In this document: piece by piece, positions 11,233 to 22,916 of the stretch | Numbering within the stretch: position 1 is the first letter of the stretch | How the letters are laid out: each line of letters opens with the position of its first letter | Source: Lepidurus packardi | Lineage: Eukaryota > Arthropoda > Branchiopoda > Notostraca > Triopsidae | Length of the DNA: 64,000 nt | NCBI GenBank assembly: GCA_023053545.1 | Contig: JAKZAN010000006.1 | Coordinates: 6,825,001 to 6,889,000, forward strand | Direction: 5' to 3' | Position numbers and translations under genes: made by a program | Notes under the pieces: model-generated | Databases searched by the model: none | What the model saw: the letters and a program-made list of their open reading frames with translations, nothing else | Told to the model about the DNA's origin: nothing

Positions 11233-14200
11233 GTTGAATAATTTTTGCGAAACGGCAGCAAAACTTGCAAGCAAACAACAAAAGAACTTGACAAAATCTT
11301 CCACTGCTAGTAGTCAGGTGGACAGGTCATATGACAGACAGCAGCTGATCCAACCACCTTAAGCAAATCCTGACTAAAGTTTATAGCCAAGATTTATTAA
11401 ACTTTAAAAGAAATTACGTATGATTATAATACGGCTAATATCAGGTAGTTCCATTTAAATAGCTAATACTTTATTCGACGTTAATGTTACACTGATTTGA
11501 CTCCTACGCCCTTTACTGAGGCACCTGCCAAGTTTGAAAAGCTTCCTCATGTAAACAAGCCGATAGCTCAAAAAATGACAGCATAATAGGTAATAATTCT
11601 AGAATACCATGCAGAATCCCGCGGAGTCCTTTCAGAAGGAAAAGCTTTTGCGAGAGCAATGTAAACGAACATCTCACGGGATATTGCGTGCAGTAAGGAG
11701 AGCAACAAACTTGCCTTGGGGGCTTGCCCTCCATTGATGGACTCTAACCAGCCACAATATCTACCGATTGTCGGGAAGTTGTTGACGATTTTGCCTTCCT
11801 ATAATCCGTTAAAGGTGTCAACATCCAACAATAACCCGTCAATGGTCGATCACTGATACAATAGGTAGCGTTCATGTCCCATGAAAGAAAGGGTAAAAAT
11901 ATATAAAAAATAAAATGCATTGTTGATGTCTTGGGTAACAAAACAAGTATGGCAAGCCCTACAAACCGTTACGCTAGGGATCATTCAGGATTTGCCAGAA
12001 CAGCCAAGAGAGCCTTTCGGACTCAATCCGGGCTATAAATCGGCATCAAGACGGCTATCAATGTAATCTCATTTCAGCTTCGCTACGGGTATCTCGAGGG
12101 ACGCTAATGCAATCACAGTAGCTGAGAATGGCACATTTTCAGTGCGTAAGTAAGAGGTGCCACAAAAGTTGCTTATAGGAAAAATTCAGCTCAATTGTTC
12201 TCTTGAAAAATGAAAGAATCTATCACTGATAAGAGCTCACGCTAGACAACACTGACGTTCGTACTCGGAGGCCTTTTGTACTATTTTACCCAAGTAGGCT
12301 ATTGAATGCCAAAAAAAGGCAATGTAACACGCCTCCCACGAGGAACAGGTCTTTCCTTCAATTATGGTCTAGGGACTAATTGCACCACAACTTGGTGATA
12401 GTTGGGAGTGTTTGATAAAAGCCAGCCTCCACACCTCGGAATGATCAATCGGAAATCACCAGAAATGTAACAATTAGGCACGTGGCAAAGTAAGGTTTAG
12501 AATCGACTATTATAGAAGTCGGATTGTGAACTGGAATTCTACTATCAAATTCATGTGGTGGCTTCTCTGCAGTATGCATCTTAATTAAAGGACGCGAGGA
12601 AGGTGTACAGTATAAGGTAAGTAAGAAAACAGCCGACGTTAAATGAGTCTTGGCAATGAGTTTTACGGGAAACCCCACACACGGGATAGCTCAAAGCCGT
12701 TGGGCCTTATAAACACGGCAACCAATTCAGCTTATAAAGTTGATTAGCAAAAAGGGCACCAGCTTCATTATAAGAATGAGGAGATTACCGCACACATAAA
12801 AAGAACCAATAGATAAACAAGCTACCATAGGCAGTTTCTTATTTTTTGTTTTCTAGTTTTAGTTTCTCTTAGTTCGCTTTTATGCTTTTTGCTCAGTATT
12901 ACTTATCATGTATACATGATACGCTACAGAAACGTGCGACAAGAAATGTCGTCGTAATTATTTAATTTAAGCACCCGGTCCTTCTCATGTCACTAAGACT
13001 TATTATTTTACTAAATAAACTCAGATCACGTGTATGAAAATATGTGTACCATATATTTTAAAGCCATTTTCGAATATCTACCATTATTTTCCTGACACCA
13101 GAAATAATGGAGATTTATTTTCACGTACCCCGCAAGTATTCCCTGAAGTTAAAGCGACCAGTACAAAACCTGGAAAGGAAGAAAAAACCGAGTCTTGATG
13201 GCAGGCGTGGTACTGACCTGGGCGGGGCTTGTGGGAGTAGCTACCGCATATAAGGAAAGCAAGAGGGTAGGCAAGATTAGTCACCAATTTTTACCCCAGC
13301 TACTTACACACCCGAAAAGGTGCTGGATAACGAAGAGGCCTGTTTTTACCTAGTGTTTTCCACCTACGTCCGACACGCGATTCAACAAGTAAGAATAAGC
13401 TTGAATATTACCCATTTCCCCAACGTTCGTGTTCCCCGCTTATTTCGCTCAACATTAACTGAAAGAGTTTGCCGAAGAAAAGGAACGCTTCCTCACGTAC
13501 TCCATCGTGTAAAGTACTGTGCCGCAAATGTCAGTACCTCTTACTGCTTAAAAAGATTTCTCGCATTGCATGTTGGTATGACCATGATGGAGAACTATCC
13601 AAGTATCTTACTCTGTTGGTAATATTTTCTGCGTTACACTCCATTTCGTACCAGAACGACAATTAAAAAGGCGATCTTACACGCCATACCAACACCTCGA
13701 ACCAACAGCACCCGCAGATATAAATCATGAGTTATATCAGGCTACGAGGCCATAATCATTGCAACGGTGAAACGACCTTTCTGGCACTTATCAAGTTTCT
13801 AGTCGTTATACCCCATTTGCAAGAGAGTATGTGCGTACTCCATAGCAGTTAATTTATCCTTTGCACCACACCCTTTCCTATAGCTCCTTCAAAATCTAAT
13901 TACCCGTCAACATGCTTTTTGACCCAATAGCGACCAACGTGTTTTTATTGCGAGCAGCCTTGCAACGACCGAAAATCTAACTGCAATTTTTACACCTGAA
14001 GTAAACGGGGAAAAGGGAAGGGCGAAGCAAGTGTCAGTAGAAAATTTCCCGCTATTAGAGATTCAAATAGACGATTTGGTTAACAGTAAGTAAGGAGCAA
14101 ACTCAATTCAGTTTTCTACATCTCCCGCATTTCGAAATGATTTGGAGCTAACCAGGTTGAAGGTGTCTCCCGATACCTTAATTTGAGCGTCTGTATGTCA

Positions 14201-14571
14201 CTTTTCATCAAGGTGAATTATACCGGATCTGGTAATTGCAGGGGCTTAAAAGGGCTTCGTGACTAAACTCTCGCGTTATATTACGAAACAACCCTTACTA
14301 GTCTGCAGAAATGCGAAGCAAGTCCCCGCGCGGTACTGGTAATATACTTAGGGTTAGGGAGGCATCATACAGTGTCCCTCACTGAAACGAACAACAAGAA
14401 ACCAAAAGAGCGCTGGACACCCACGACAGCTATTGACAACCTGACGTTTTACGCTGCAGACAACAAGACAGTTCTTGGTAGTAGTCAATTTACATAAAAG
14501 CTTTAATGACTTGCTGTTTCAATCGTTTAATCGGTCAGTTCACAACTTGGACCTCTCCCAAAAACTACAAA
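11233..14571. other. Intergenic region, 3.3 kb, no gene recognised
   Basis: This stretch separates V-ATPase E from the allatostatin locus. It contains AT-rich unique sequence. The longest frame (13320-13622, plus) starts at GTG, overlaps a second frame and has no domain-like features. I see no repeat shared with other parts of the window. Confidence 0.4.
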
Positions 14572-14574
14572 GCT

Positions 14575-14581
14575 TATATAG
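14575..14581 (+). promoter_or_regulatory. TATA-like motif upstream of allatostatin A
   Basis: TATATAG lies about 870 bases upstream of the allatostatin start codon on the same strand. The coding exon begins at a splice acceptor (15447-15448), so a 5' leader exon must lie upstream. This motif, followed by a donor-like CGAG/gtataa near 14871, is one possible source. Position and transcript are inferred. Confidence 0.25.
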
Positions 14582-14773
14582 ATGGCAGAGCAGAGCATTG
14601 ATCCGAAATGCCCGGAAGCAATTCACTTTACCCCGGCAACCGGAAATTTGAAAGAAGTGATAAATGACAATAAAATCATGTCACTGAGCTTTTTAGATGC
14701 TATAAGACACCATTCTGAAAATCCGTTTGTTGCAAAGAAATATGGACCGAGGCTAGTATCAAATTCATTTTAG
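14582..14773 (+). CDS. Possible 63-aa open frame, unknown function
   Basis: An ATG-started frame of 63 residues (begins MAEQSIDPKCPEAIHF, ends GPRLVSNSF), soluble and without a signal peptide. Its ATG directly follows the TATATAG motif, so a transcript started by that TATA would begin inside the frame and could not use this ATG. It could instead be a first exon with a donor-like GGCTA/gtatca at 14753, or chance. Family not recognised. Confidence 0.2.
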   Translation: MAEQSIDPKCPEAIHFTPATGNLKEVINDNKIMSLSFLDAIRHHSENPFVAKKYGPRLVSNSF

Positions 14774-15446
14774 TTACAAGAGCAAGAAATGTTAAGCGTA
14801 ATAGAAAAAATATAAAAAAATGCGACTTTCTGAAGAGAAATTCTCGGAAAACAGGGCACATTTTAATTCCGAGGTATAATTTTCCAAGGCAAATTACAGA
14901 ATTCGGCACGCTAATTGCCTAAAATAGAACCCCACCGGGTTTGCTGACAGAATCTGAGTATACTGAAGCCGCTTGTGTAAAAAGACTGCGATTGTTTAGC
15001 TACAAGCGCAATTAAGTCGGCTTCGTTGACAAGTTTTCTCTTCACGCGTAATTTAAAAGCTGCTACTAGGTAGAATGGCTAGCTTTATTGAGCTGAAAGT
15101 CACCTTCTCTGTAGCTATGTGAGAAAAATTTAAGGATGTAGAGCTTGCCTCGTGCCCCATACACAGTCCGTCAATATTGTTTTAGATAAGATACTAAGCA
15201 AGAACAATTTGATACTGCTTATAGTGCAACTTTTCAGAAACGAATCTAAGGTCATTCCATATTAAAAAGATAATCATTATTAAAACGAGTCACTAGCTGT
15301 TTCTATGATCCCAGTTACGGTCTTCGTATTAGCCTAACAAAACATCGTGTAGAGTTATAAGAGATACCAAAACCTTCCATTTACTGAAATATAAGCAAAG
15401 CTTTCTAATTAGAAAGAGTCATCTTTCATTTCTTGTTTTTTTGTTT

Positions 15447-15448
15447 AG
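15447..15448 (+). other. Splice acceptor of the allatostatin coding exon
   Basis: A pyrimidine tract ends in tttag at 15448, four bases before the start ATG. The frame is open upstream through the acceptor, but only with a TTG, so the ATG at 15453 is the start and an intron in the 5' leader is inferred. Confidence 0.6.
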
Positions 15449-15452
15449 AACA

Positions 15453-16133
15453 ATGCGATCGTCTGTCATTGTCTTCCTCATATGGGCCGTCCTTTCATCC
15501 TGTGTCCAGGCCGACAATAACGAAAACGAAGAATTCGATAAGCGTGGAAAACCAACAGCGAATCGAATGTCCAGTATGTACAGCTTTGGACTGGGAAAAA
15601 GACCCTACTCAAACTACAACTTTGGTTTGGGAAAACGCGCTACCGCAGACGTCATAGGAGCAGAAGACCTATTAGATCTTCTAAGAGACGAATTGTATGA
15701 AGACATCCCCGACTATGATATAGAAAAGCGCAACTCCAAATTCAGCTTTGGTTTGGGCAAACGATACTCTAATTCCAAGATCAACAGCAAATTCAACTTC
15801 GGTTTGGGCAAACGCGCTTCCATTGAAGAGGGGCAGGATGTCAATAAACATTCCAGATTCGGCTTTGGCTTAGGCAAACGAGAAATGGACGACTGGTTGA
15901 TCAAACCTTACGGTCAAGAAGAGGCCGAAGAGCTAGACGACAATGCGTTGATGGAAAACGAAAGCAAGCGTTCCACATCCGCTTATTATGCCATGATTCA
16001 AAAGCCGCACGCTTATCTGGAAAACAAGGCCACGTACATGGGGAAACGTGGAAAGAATTCCCAAAATTATCCCTTCTTGGGTAAACGTTTGCCAATATAC
16101 GACTTTGGCTTAGGCAAGCGGTCCTCAAACTAG
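15453..16133 (+). CDS. AstA: Allatostatin-A (FGLamide) preprohormone
   Basis: A single coding exon of 226 residues: a signal peptide (MRSSVIVFLIWAVLSSCVQA), then peptides released at KR sites, each ending in G-K-R so the last residue is amidated. Six canonical peptides end FGL: residues 32-47 (SSMYSFGL end), 51-59 (PYSNYNFGL), 94-101 (NSKFSFGL), 105-118 (YSNSKINSKFNFGL), 122-140 (HSRFGFGL end) and 213-220 (LPIYDFGL). Two further amidation sites give non-canonical ends: 174-196 (...ATYM) and 200-209 (GKNSQNYPFL). Acidic spacers at 63-93 and 144-173 split the peptides into blocks, as in insect and crustacean precursors. The family acts through galanin-like GPCRs, inhibiting gut muscle and feeding and, in some insects, juvenile hormone synthesis. 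The tail converges on Elp4, 164 bases away. Confidence 0.97.
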   Translation: MRSSVIVFLIWAVLSSCVQADNNENEEFDKRGKPTANRMSSMYSFGLGKRPYSNYNFGLGKRATADVIGAEDLLDLLRDELYEDIPDYDIEKRNSKFSFGLGKRYSNSKINSKFNFGLGKRASIEEGQDVNKHSRFGFGLGKREMDDWLIKPYGQEEAEELDDNALMENESKRSTSAYYAMIQKPHAYLENKATYMGKRGKNSQNYPFLGKRLPIYDFGLGKRSSN

Positions 16134-16297
16134 ACAAAAATAACCAAAGAAAAGTTTTTATGAACAGACAACGTTGTGGTATAGTATCTAGCAAAGATGT
16201 GAACGAAAATGTAGGGACAAATTAGCCCGAAAAATATGTTTCCAATACAAGTTTCTTTCGTTGCTTTGACAGAATTTTATCATGCAAAACCCATACG

Positions 16298-17565
16298 TCA
16301 AAAATCTAATTTAGAACCGGTGCCGCAAGCTGGTCCGACGGCTGTTCGACTCGCCGAATCCGATAGGTCCGGAGGCAGGTGAAGTTTCTACAAATGTATA
16401 CATTAAGAAGCATGGGAAAAAAATATATTGCTTACTTCGATAATGCATTTCTTCCTCCAAAATTTAAAACCATAGGATGTGAGGGGTTCCGATTGGGGCG
16501 GTCTACGAAGTGCATTTAGAGTAGGGACTGACGTCACGGTTAATATTCCGTGAATATCGGGATAGCATTTCTTAGCCTCATGATCCAAACTGCTTAATCG
16601 AAGTACAACGTCACAACTCTGACGCAAGCGGCTCAAAACGTGGGCGGGGATCAAGTGGGAAGGTACGGTCAAAAATACACACGCCGAACTCTGCCGCAGC
16701 AAGGCCTTTAGTCCAATAGTAAAAGAAAGGAAGGACTCTTTATAACCCTCTTCATCCCAAAAAGGGGAGCCTAGTGTCATTAAAGATATCTTCAGGACAT
16801 TACTAGGCTCATTTTCGGTGATCAACTTGCGGTTTTCAATGATATTAGATATGGATGATAACAAGTCAAAATACAACGGCAATCCCAGAGTATTGGATGG
16901 GTTCCATAAGTGAATCCTTTCCTTGTCAGAATCCGAGAGGGGCATGACGTGAGAGAAATCGAACCGTGTCAAGGTTCTAATTGCCGCTTGCTCTGGATAG
17001 GCATGTAAGTTTTCGTACCGCCAAGCGATCTTCATCTTGTCATTCATATCTGTGCCAATTGAGGTGACATCTGGCTCTTTCTGACCCTCCTTTTTTGCTG
17101 ACGGTAAGGTTTTTATCTATAACGTAAATAATTCGTGAACACATGACAAAATTAGGCGAACAATAATTTTTAAAAAATACAGTTTCTTCAGCGTTGCCGT
17201 CCAGGGTAGCGGCGAATATAAAGTTGCCGTGTACAATACCTTCGGCCATAAATAATTTACTAAAGAGTTTGCCATAATTGTTCGCAGTGTCCTCTTCTAG
17301 AATCATTGGAACTGAGAAAAAACTAAATTTTTATTCAGAGTATTACCAAGCAGACAAATTGTGTTAATGGGAATACCGCCATCTAAATCGCGAATAAAAT
17401 ACCTATGAAATATTTTAGTAATAATTGCAATGTTGATTTACCTATTATCTGATCTAGAGATGATATGCCCGTAGAAAGTAATTGTACACCACTGACTGAA
17501 GGCGTAGCACCAGGAATTACAGTTTGGGGTTTACCTTTCTTCTGAAAACTGGAAGAAAATGCCAT
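16298..17565 (-). CDS. Elp4: Elongator complex protein 4
   Basis: Five exons join in phase: 17565-17442, 17382-17347, 17311-17181, 17116-16436 and 16387-16298, giving 353 residues. Introns are 48-69 bases. The N terminus has VIPGATPSVSGVQLLSTGISSLDQII then GGIPINTICLL, the remnant P-loop region of the RecA-like fold. The middle has MKIAWRY (125-131), followed by FDFSHVM, LGSPFW and a strand rich in Val/Leu (VFLTVPSHLIPAHVLSRL). The C terminus (KLHLPPDLSDSASR...KLDF) matches the conserved end of the family. Elp4 forms the Elp456 ring of Elongator, which binds tRNA for wobble-uridine modification in the cytoplasm. The last exon is only 90 bases and easily missed. Divergent from proline dehydrogenase. 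Confidence 0.95.
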
Positions 17566-18269
17566 AGTAAAAGTAACTCGTATGGCGGAATCCAGCCTTT
17601 GGCCACCGAAAATTACCTAAAATTTAACTATAGGCGAAGATTGACTATAATAAAAGGATGGATTGGAGTTCTGGATATCTTGTAAAGTTTTTTTTTTTTT
17701 TTACTAGATTTGAATCACTCGTTTCTTTTCAACTCAAAAGCACGCGATCAGCACGCTTTGTTATGATTCTGTTTAGCTTGTTCTGGGCACACGATGGCAG
17801 CACTTACTGGGGGAGTGGCTCGAAACGTCTAATAAAATGTCGCTCTGCAGAGTGGCGCCAGAGATTCCCATAAACTCATTAGTGCGGCGAGACGAGAAAG
17901 CTCATTCAGTATTCAAAATCAAGCTAAGTTGGTTCTTCTGCCCTATTTTCCCCTTTGTCCGTACAGCTTAATAGCCTTTGGCCGGAGCTACTAGTGACGA
18001 GAAGTAGAAATTAAAAATAGTCCCACCATTCTGAATTCTCTGGTTAGAGCGGTTGGGTGAAGCTTCTTGGTGAAGTGCAGTAAGCTTGCGTAATAACGTT
18101 CAGTGTGTTTTTGTTGTGCGTGACTTCATCTACGTCCTGCAAATCAACATAATTAAGCACTATTCTGTCCGAGTAACATCCTTGCTAGCAAACAAGATTG
18201 CTTGCCGATACCCATTTTGACTGGACGGAGACTTTGATTTGCAAATTGTAGCCAAGATCTAATTTTACC
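17566..18269. promoter_or_regulatory. Shared divergent promoter region of Elp4 and proline dehydrogenase
   Basis: These 704 bases separate the two start codons on opposite strands. They contain a T-run (about 17689-17702) and an ATAATAAAAGG stretch near 17650. No unambiguous TATA/initiator pair is visible. The region from about 18050 to 18269 is probably the leader of proline dehydrogenase. Confidence 0.4.
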
Positions 18270-21200
18270 ATGGCCGTTAGGCTGTTCCCTTTTGCGCGTT
18301 CGCTAGCCAATTCTGCACGGATCTGCTCGCGCTCTTCACCGTTCTTTGAAAGCGCGGATCCTAAATACGGAGTGAGATGGAAATCGAGCTCCACCACTAC
18401 TACGACACCATTAACTGCTGTTTCTGCAGATAAACGCGTCTCAGAAGCCCAAGTAAATCGCGAACCTCGCAAAGACCCATTAGATTTGAGTTTCGACAAT
18501 GCCGAAGCTGCGTTTAAATCGAAAACGACCGCAGAGATACTACGAGCGTACATTGTCTTCACGCTTTGCTCTTCAAATTACTTGGTGGAAAATAACATGA
18601 AGGTAACTTGTCGCTTCGATTCCCCATTCCATAGCAACAAATCTCACTAAAAAGCTTATCTTGAAATCCGACTTGTGGCGAAACGTTCGTCATTTTTGCG
18701 GAAATAATTCCATATGGTGCGTACCACTTCTAAGAAATAAGGTCTCCTTTAACTGATAAGTTGCTATTCGATACATGCCCCCCCCTCCCCCCCCGTTCTT
18801 CCTCCCTTCCATCCACGAAGCCTGCAAACTTGTTTGGGGCTAACTTAATCACTTTCAGGCGATATATAATCAACTCATCTTGTGCAATCAACACGTGAGA
18901 TGCATGGAATGGATAAGAAAGGGAAATACACAAAAAATGGGAGACGTAAACGGGATTCTGGGTCAAGGCTTCTCATACCTTCAAACCCGTGACGACATAC
19001 TACCCCACTGTCGTATGTCGGTCGAGTTCGCACCACGTTTTTATCAGTCATGTGACACAAATTCTAACCCTATAAGTCTGAATAATGCTTTTTTTTTTAC
19101 TATTTCTTTTCCTAGTTGATGAAGCTGGGTAACCGAGTTTTTGGCGAAAAGCTGTTTGGATGGTTCATGAAAAAGACCTTTTACGGGCAATTTGTGGCGG
19201 GAGAGGATCAAACGCAAATCAAGCCCGTTATTCAACGTATGCGAAACTTCGGAGTAAAGTCCATTTTGGACTATTCCGCTGAAGAGGATATAAGCTCCGA
19301 AGAAGCTGCAGAAAAAGAAATGGCGTAAGTAGCTTTCGCCGTGTCGGTACACACACAACCTTTACACTGGGCAATCTGGGAAGCTTAAAATTAGAAACCT
19401 AAAGTCGTCATAGACGAGCCCCTTTCTTGTTGTCATCCCCGCCAAAGGAAAACTCGTGGTCCAGTATCAGCTGGCACATTTATCCAGCTTATCTTAGCCA
19501 AACACGTAATAAGAGGATTTGTGTAATATTTATTTTGTTTTACAAACTAAGAAAACTGCCGTTTATTTGCACCGGTGTAAAACATGGCGCTTTATTAGGT
19601 TATGTTTCTTACTAGAATCACAATTTCTGTCTATTTTTGGGTTGTTACTAGTTTACAAAGGGGCCAATTTTAAAATTCCACGTGACTTTGCTTACGTTTT
19701 AATTTTTCGTTTAGGTCATGCGTGTCGGCAGCTAGTACGCCTAATCCAAAAGGTGGGTATATTTCGTAACGCGTGTTGTTGAGCGTGCTCGGAATTTGTT
19801 TCTTTAACGTTTGGTATTGTAATGTTTGGTATATAATCAACTAACGCATGTTCGTCTTCTCAAAAATAGATGTCGAGGCCGACCCGGCTATTCATTTGGA
19901 AGGATCAGGTATGTAATGGGATTGAGTTTTAATTTAATTTAACTTTTGAGACAAAATGAACAATGCCACTTTCTGTTGTCCAGTAGCTTTTGCGAAAGGC
20001 GAGCGAAGGTACCCTTTTTTGTTGTATAAAAATCGTTTACGTTGCCGCGTTTGATATCGAACCATTATTAACACTTGGAATTTCTTCTGGAGTAGATAAG
20101 CGCTATCATGCACACCGAGAATTCGCCGATAGACGAAAACAGGTTTCCTCGGCCCGTACCTACTTTTATCTGAACGAAGCGCAGTGCGAAAAAAATGTGG
20201 AAATTTTTCTTCGTTGCATTGAAGCTGTCTCAGGTTGGTGCCATTTTCCACTTTTGTTTTCATACTTTACTCAAGTGGTGGAATGTAGTGAGTTCTTACG
20301 ATAGGTACTACGCGCAGTACCGGTTTTGCCGCCATAAAAATGACAGCTTTAGGCAGGCCACAATTGCTGGTAATTCTTTCATTTGCACGAAAAACTTATG
20401 AAATAAGCTTTGTCTATTCGCTACAGTTGCAAATGTCGGAGGTAATTGCCCGAGCACGACGCTATTTTGCAGAAGTAACTGGACTGTCTCCCGACAATAT
20501 TATGAAGCACAATTTGTCACCTGATTTGTTTGCTAAACGTTTTCACGAAGCTGATGTTTTATCTGACAACCCAGATGTCCAGCGATGGCTACAACAGATA
20601 ACCTACGATCAAAAGGGGTAATTAAATCTAGTAGAATCTTGCTTATGAGTCTTAACGAGAATCGTTCTAGGTTAATCAACTTATTTTCCTGGAGCGGGTT
20701 GATTGATGCCAACATGCTTTTAAGTGATGTTTTCCGAGTGCCCAACCTACACACGGGCAAGTTGGAACCACTAGTTACTGCATTAACAGACGAGGAAGAA
20801 GAAATGGCAAGAAATATGATGCGGAGACTCAATACCATCTTTTCTGTAAAAATAAAAGTTTTGTGCTGGCCTTGCTGGAATATTAATAACGCTTTGGTAG
20901 GCGGCGCAAGATTTAGACGTGCGAGTTATGGTCGATGCGGAGCAGACATACTTTCAACCAGCAATCTCGAGGCTGACTATGGAGTTGATGAGAAAGTATA
21001 ACAGGGAAAAGGTAGACAGTCTGTTCCGTGATACAATACACACAACTTTAATAGAACCTTACCGTTTTTAGGCAATTGTGTTCAACACATACCAGTGCTA
21101 TTTGAAAGAGACGTATGGGAATGTGTGTTTGGATTTGGAGCAAGCGCAGCGGCAAAATTTCTTTCTCGGTGCTAAACTAGTCAGGGGCGCTTATATGGAA

Positions 21201-21869
21201 CAGGTACAGTCAATCTTTGTAAAGGTAGTGTTATATGGACTAGATTACTTTTTGGGAATTAGGAACGTGCTCGTGCAGCTAGCCTAGGTTATGAAGATCC
21301 TACTAACCCCTCCTACGAAGCCACGTCGGAAATGTATCATAAAACTTTAACCGAGTGTCTACGTCGCATAAAGTTGTTGAAAGATGCGGGGCAAGATAAG
21401 CGTATAGCTATTATGGTGGCGTCGCATAACGAAGATACCGTGCGCTTTACTATTCAGAAGTAGGGCAATTCGTTTCCTAATGACTTTTCGTGATTACGAA
21501 TCTAATTGCTATAGGATGGAAGAACTGGGCGTTTCACGTCAAGATAAGGTCATCTGTTTCGGTCAATTACTGGGAATGTGTGATCACATATCTTTCCCAC
21601 TTGGTTAGTTTGTTACTTTTTTTTTTACTTGGGTTTCCTAACGCAAGTTCTTATTTCTAATAGGTCAGAGTGGTTATTCAGTCTACAAATATGTTCCTTA
21701 TGGTCCAGTCAATGAAGTCCTACCTTACTTGTCTAGACGTGCTCAAGAGAATCGAGGAATATTGAAGAAAATCCAGAAGGAAAAGCGATTGTTGACGACC
21801 GAATTGAAAAGGAGGTTAAAGAATGGACAGCTGTTTTATACACCCAAAGGAGACTATCAACCTATATAA
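18270..21869 (+). CDS. slgA: Proline dehydrogenase 1, mitochondrial (sluggish-A)
   Basis: Thirteen exons join in phase: 18270-18602, 19116-19324, 19715-19752, 19870-19908, 20096-20233, 20305-20369, 20427-20617, 20671-20845, 20901-21011, 21072-21203, 21263-21459, 21515-21603 and 21664-21869, giving 640 residues. The first ~45 residues are Arg/Ser-rich and lack acids early on, like a mitochondrial presequence. Family blocks: [48 protein letters not shown] (468-477), [12 protein letters not shown] and the C-terminal [20 protein letters not shown] with RRAQENRG, which form the FAD and substrate site of the beta/alpha barrel. It oxidises proline to pyrroline-5-carboxylate in the mitochondrion, the first step to glutamate. 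Exons 3 and 4 (38 and 39 bases) encode a variable acidic linker. Intron 1 is the longest (513 bases). Confidence 0.96.
18778..18794 (+). repeat. Poly-C tract in proline dehydrogenase intron 1
   Basis: Eight C, one T, eight C within the 513-base first intron. Simple-sequence tract; no function implied. Confidence 0.8.
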
Positions 21870-22081
21870 ATTATCCCAACGATAGCTTTTTCAGAACCAT
21901 GGTCAGAGAACTATTTGCAATGATGTCTCGTATGTAGAGCAAGCGATGTGTACAAATGCTTCACATATGTAGTCCCGAAAAAGCTACGAGTTATTGAAAA
22001 GTTGCATTGTAAATGTTGCTATATTCACAGACATGTGATACATGCTTTACAGAATTGGTACCGGAAAATCAGAAACGTGAT

Positions 22082-22135
22082 ATTTCGCCATTGTTCCGTG
22101 CGTTTGACATTTCGCTATTGTTCTGTGCGTTTGAC
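22082..22135 (+). repeat. 27-base tandem duplication
   Basis: Two adjacent copies of a unit starting ATTTCG and ending GTGCGTTTGAC differ at two positions; a third copy begins at 22136 (ATTTCG) and then breaks off. It lies about 200 bases after the proline dehydrogenase stop, possibly within its 3' UTR. Confidence 0.8.
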
Positions 22136-22625
22136 ATTTCGAATAATGAACAGGTTAAAAGTGCGGATCCGCATAATTGACATGACGGCTTGAAAGGTTA
22201 CGGCTAGTGTTGCTTTCAGTTGTGCATTGGGATCTCGGAGCGTAATCTCAGAATGTCAAGGATTTCCTACAATACCGTGGCAAAGGTCAAGAGACTGTTA
22301 AGTCTTCTCTTTTTTTTGTTAGAGCGCGCCAACGCGTCTGTTTAGATTCCATTTGCCATTCCGTAGCTTGCACTTGCTGAATCGGCAGAGCAAGTAAGAG
22401 TAGTCTAGCTTTCCAAAACAAGATTTCGCCGAATAAATATATACCCACAAGTCGTCGCCTTTTAAGGAACAAGGGCAAGTTTTAGGTATTCGAGATAGCG
22501 AGTCCATTTATCTCCCACCTTTTTTGCTTACTTTCCTTTTTCTTTAACAAGACGACTTGCGACTTTGCAAAGGAGATGTTATGCAGACGAAGGAGGGATG
22601 TGTTTGTTCAATTGATCGGAAATGG

Positions 22626-22916
22626 CTATGTTTGTGCGGTATTTGTGTGTGAAGCCTCACAAGTTGAAAGCAATCTATAGCCTAGCAGTAAGCAAAGCCA
22701 CGGCAAAGATGGGAAAGTCCTGGTCCGGAAATGAGGCGGGATTGTTGGGTCAATAGCATTGCTCCTCCTGATCTTTTGAAACGTTTCTTCACTTTTTCTG
22801 GCCACTTGACGGGATTGAAAAAAGCGGAAGGAGAGGGAGGCTATAACAACATGGTTCCAGAAAGCTTGGAATGTCACGTAGTTGACGTCAGACAAATTTA
22901 GATCGAGAGTTGCCAT
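22626..22916 (-). CDS. Weak candidate open frame, 96 aa
   Basis: An ATG-started minus-strand frame (begins MATLDLNLSDVNYVTFQAFW) ends at 22626. The first ~28 residues look protein-like and the rest is basic and less convincing. No splice partner or family resemblance was found. Confidence 0.12.
   Translation of the reverse strand: MATLDLNLSDVNYVTFQAFWNHVVIASLSFRFFQSRQVARKSEETFQKIRRSNAIDPTIPPHFRTRTFPSLPWLCLLLGYRLLSTCEASHTNTAQT

Noticed and set aside
15713-15904. Antisense frame with repeated RLPKPKLNL
   Set aside because: It is the reverse complement of the allatostatin FGLGKR repeats, not an independent protein.
18222-18231. TGGACGGAGA, matching the first ten bases of miR-184
   Set aside because: The match stops after ten bases and no pairing arm is visible nearby; probably leader sequence of proline dehydrogenase.
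18185-18562. 125-codon frame antisense to proline dehydrogenase exon 1
   Set aside because: It is the complement of a real coding exon and mirrors its codon use.
21397-21411. TAAGCGTATAGC, matching the start of miR-965
   Set aside because: It lies inside proline dehydrogenase exon 11, codes DKRIAI in frame, and the flanks do not form a hairpin.
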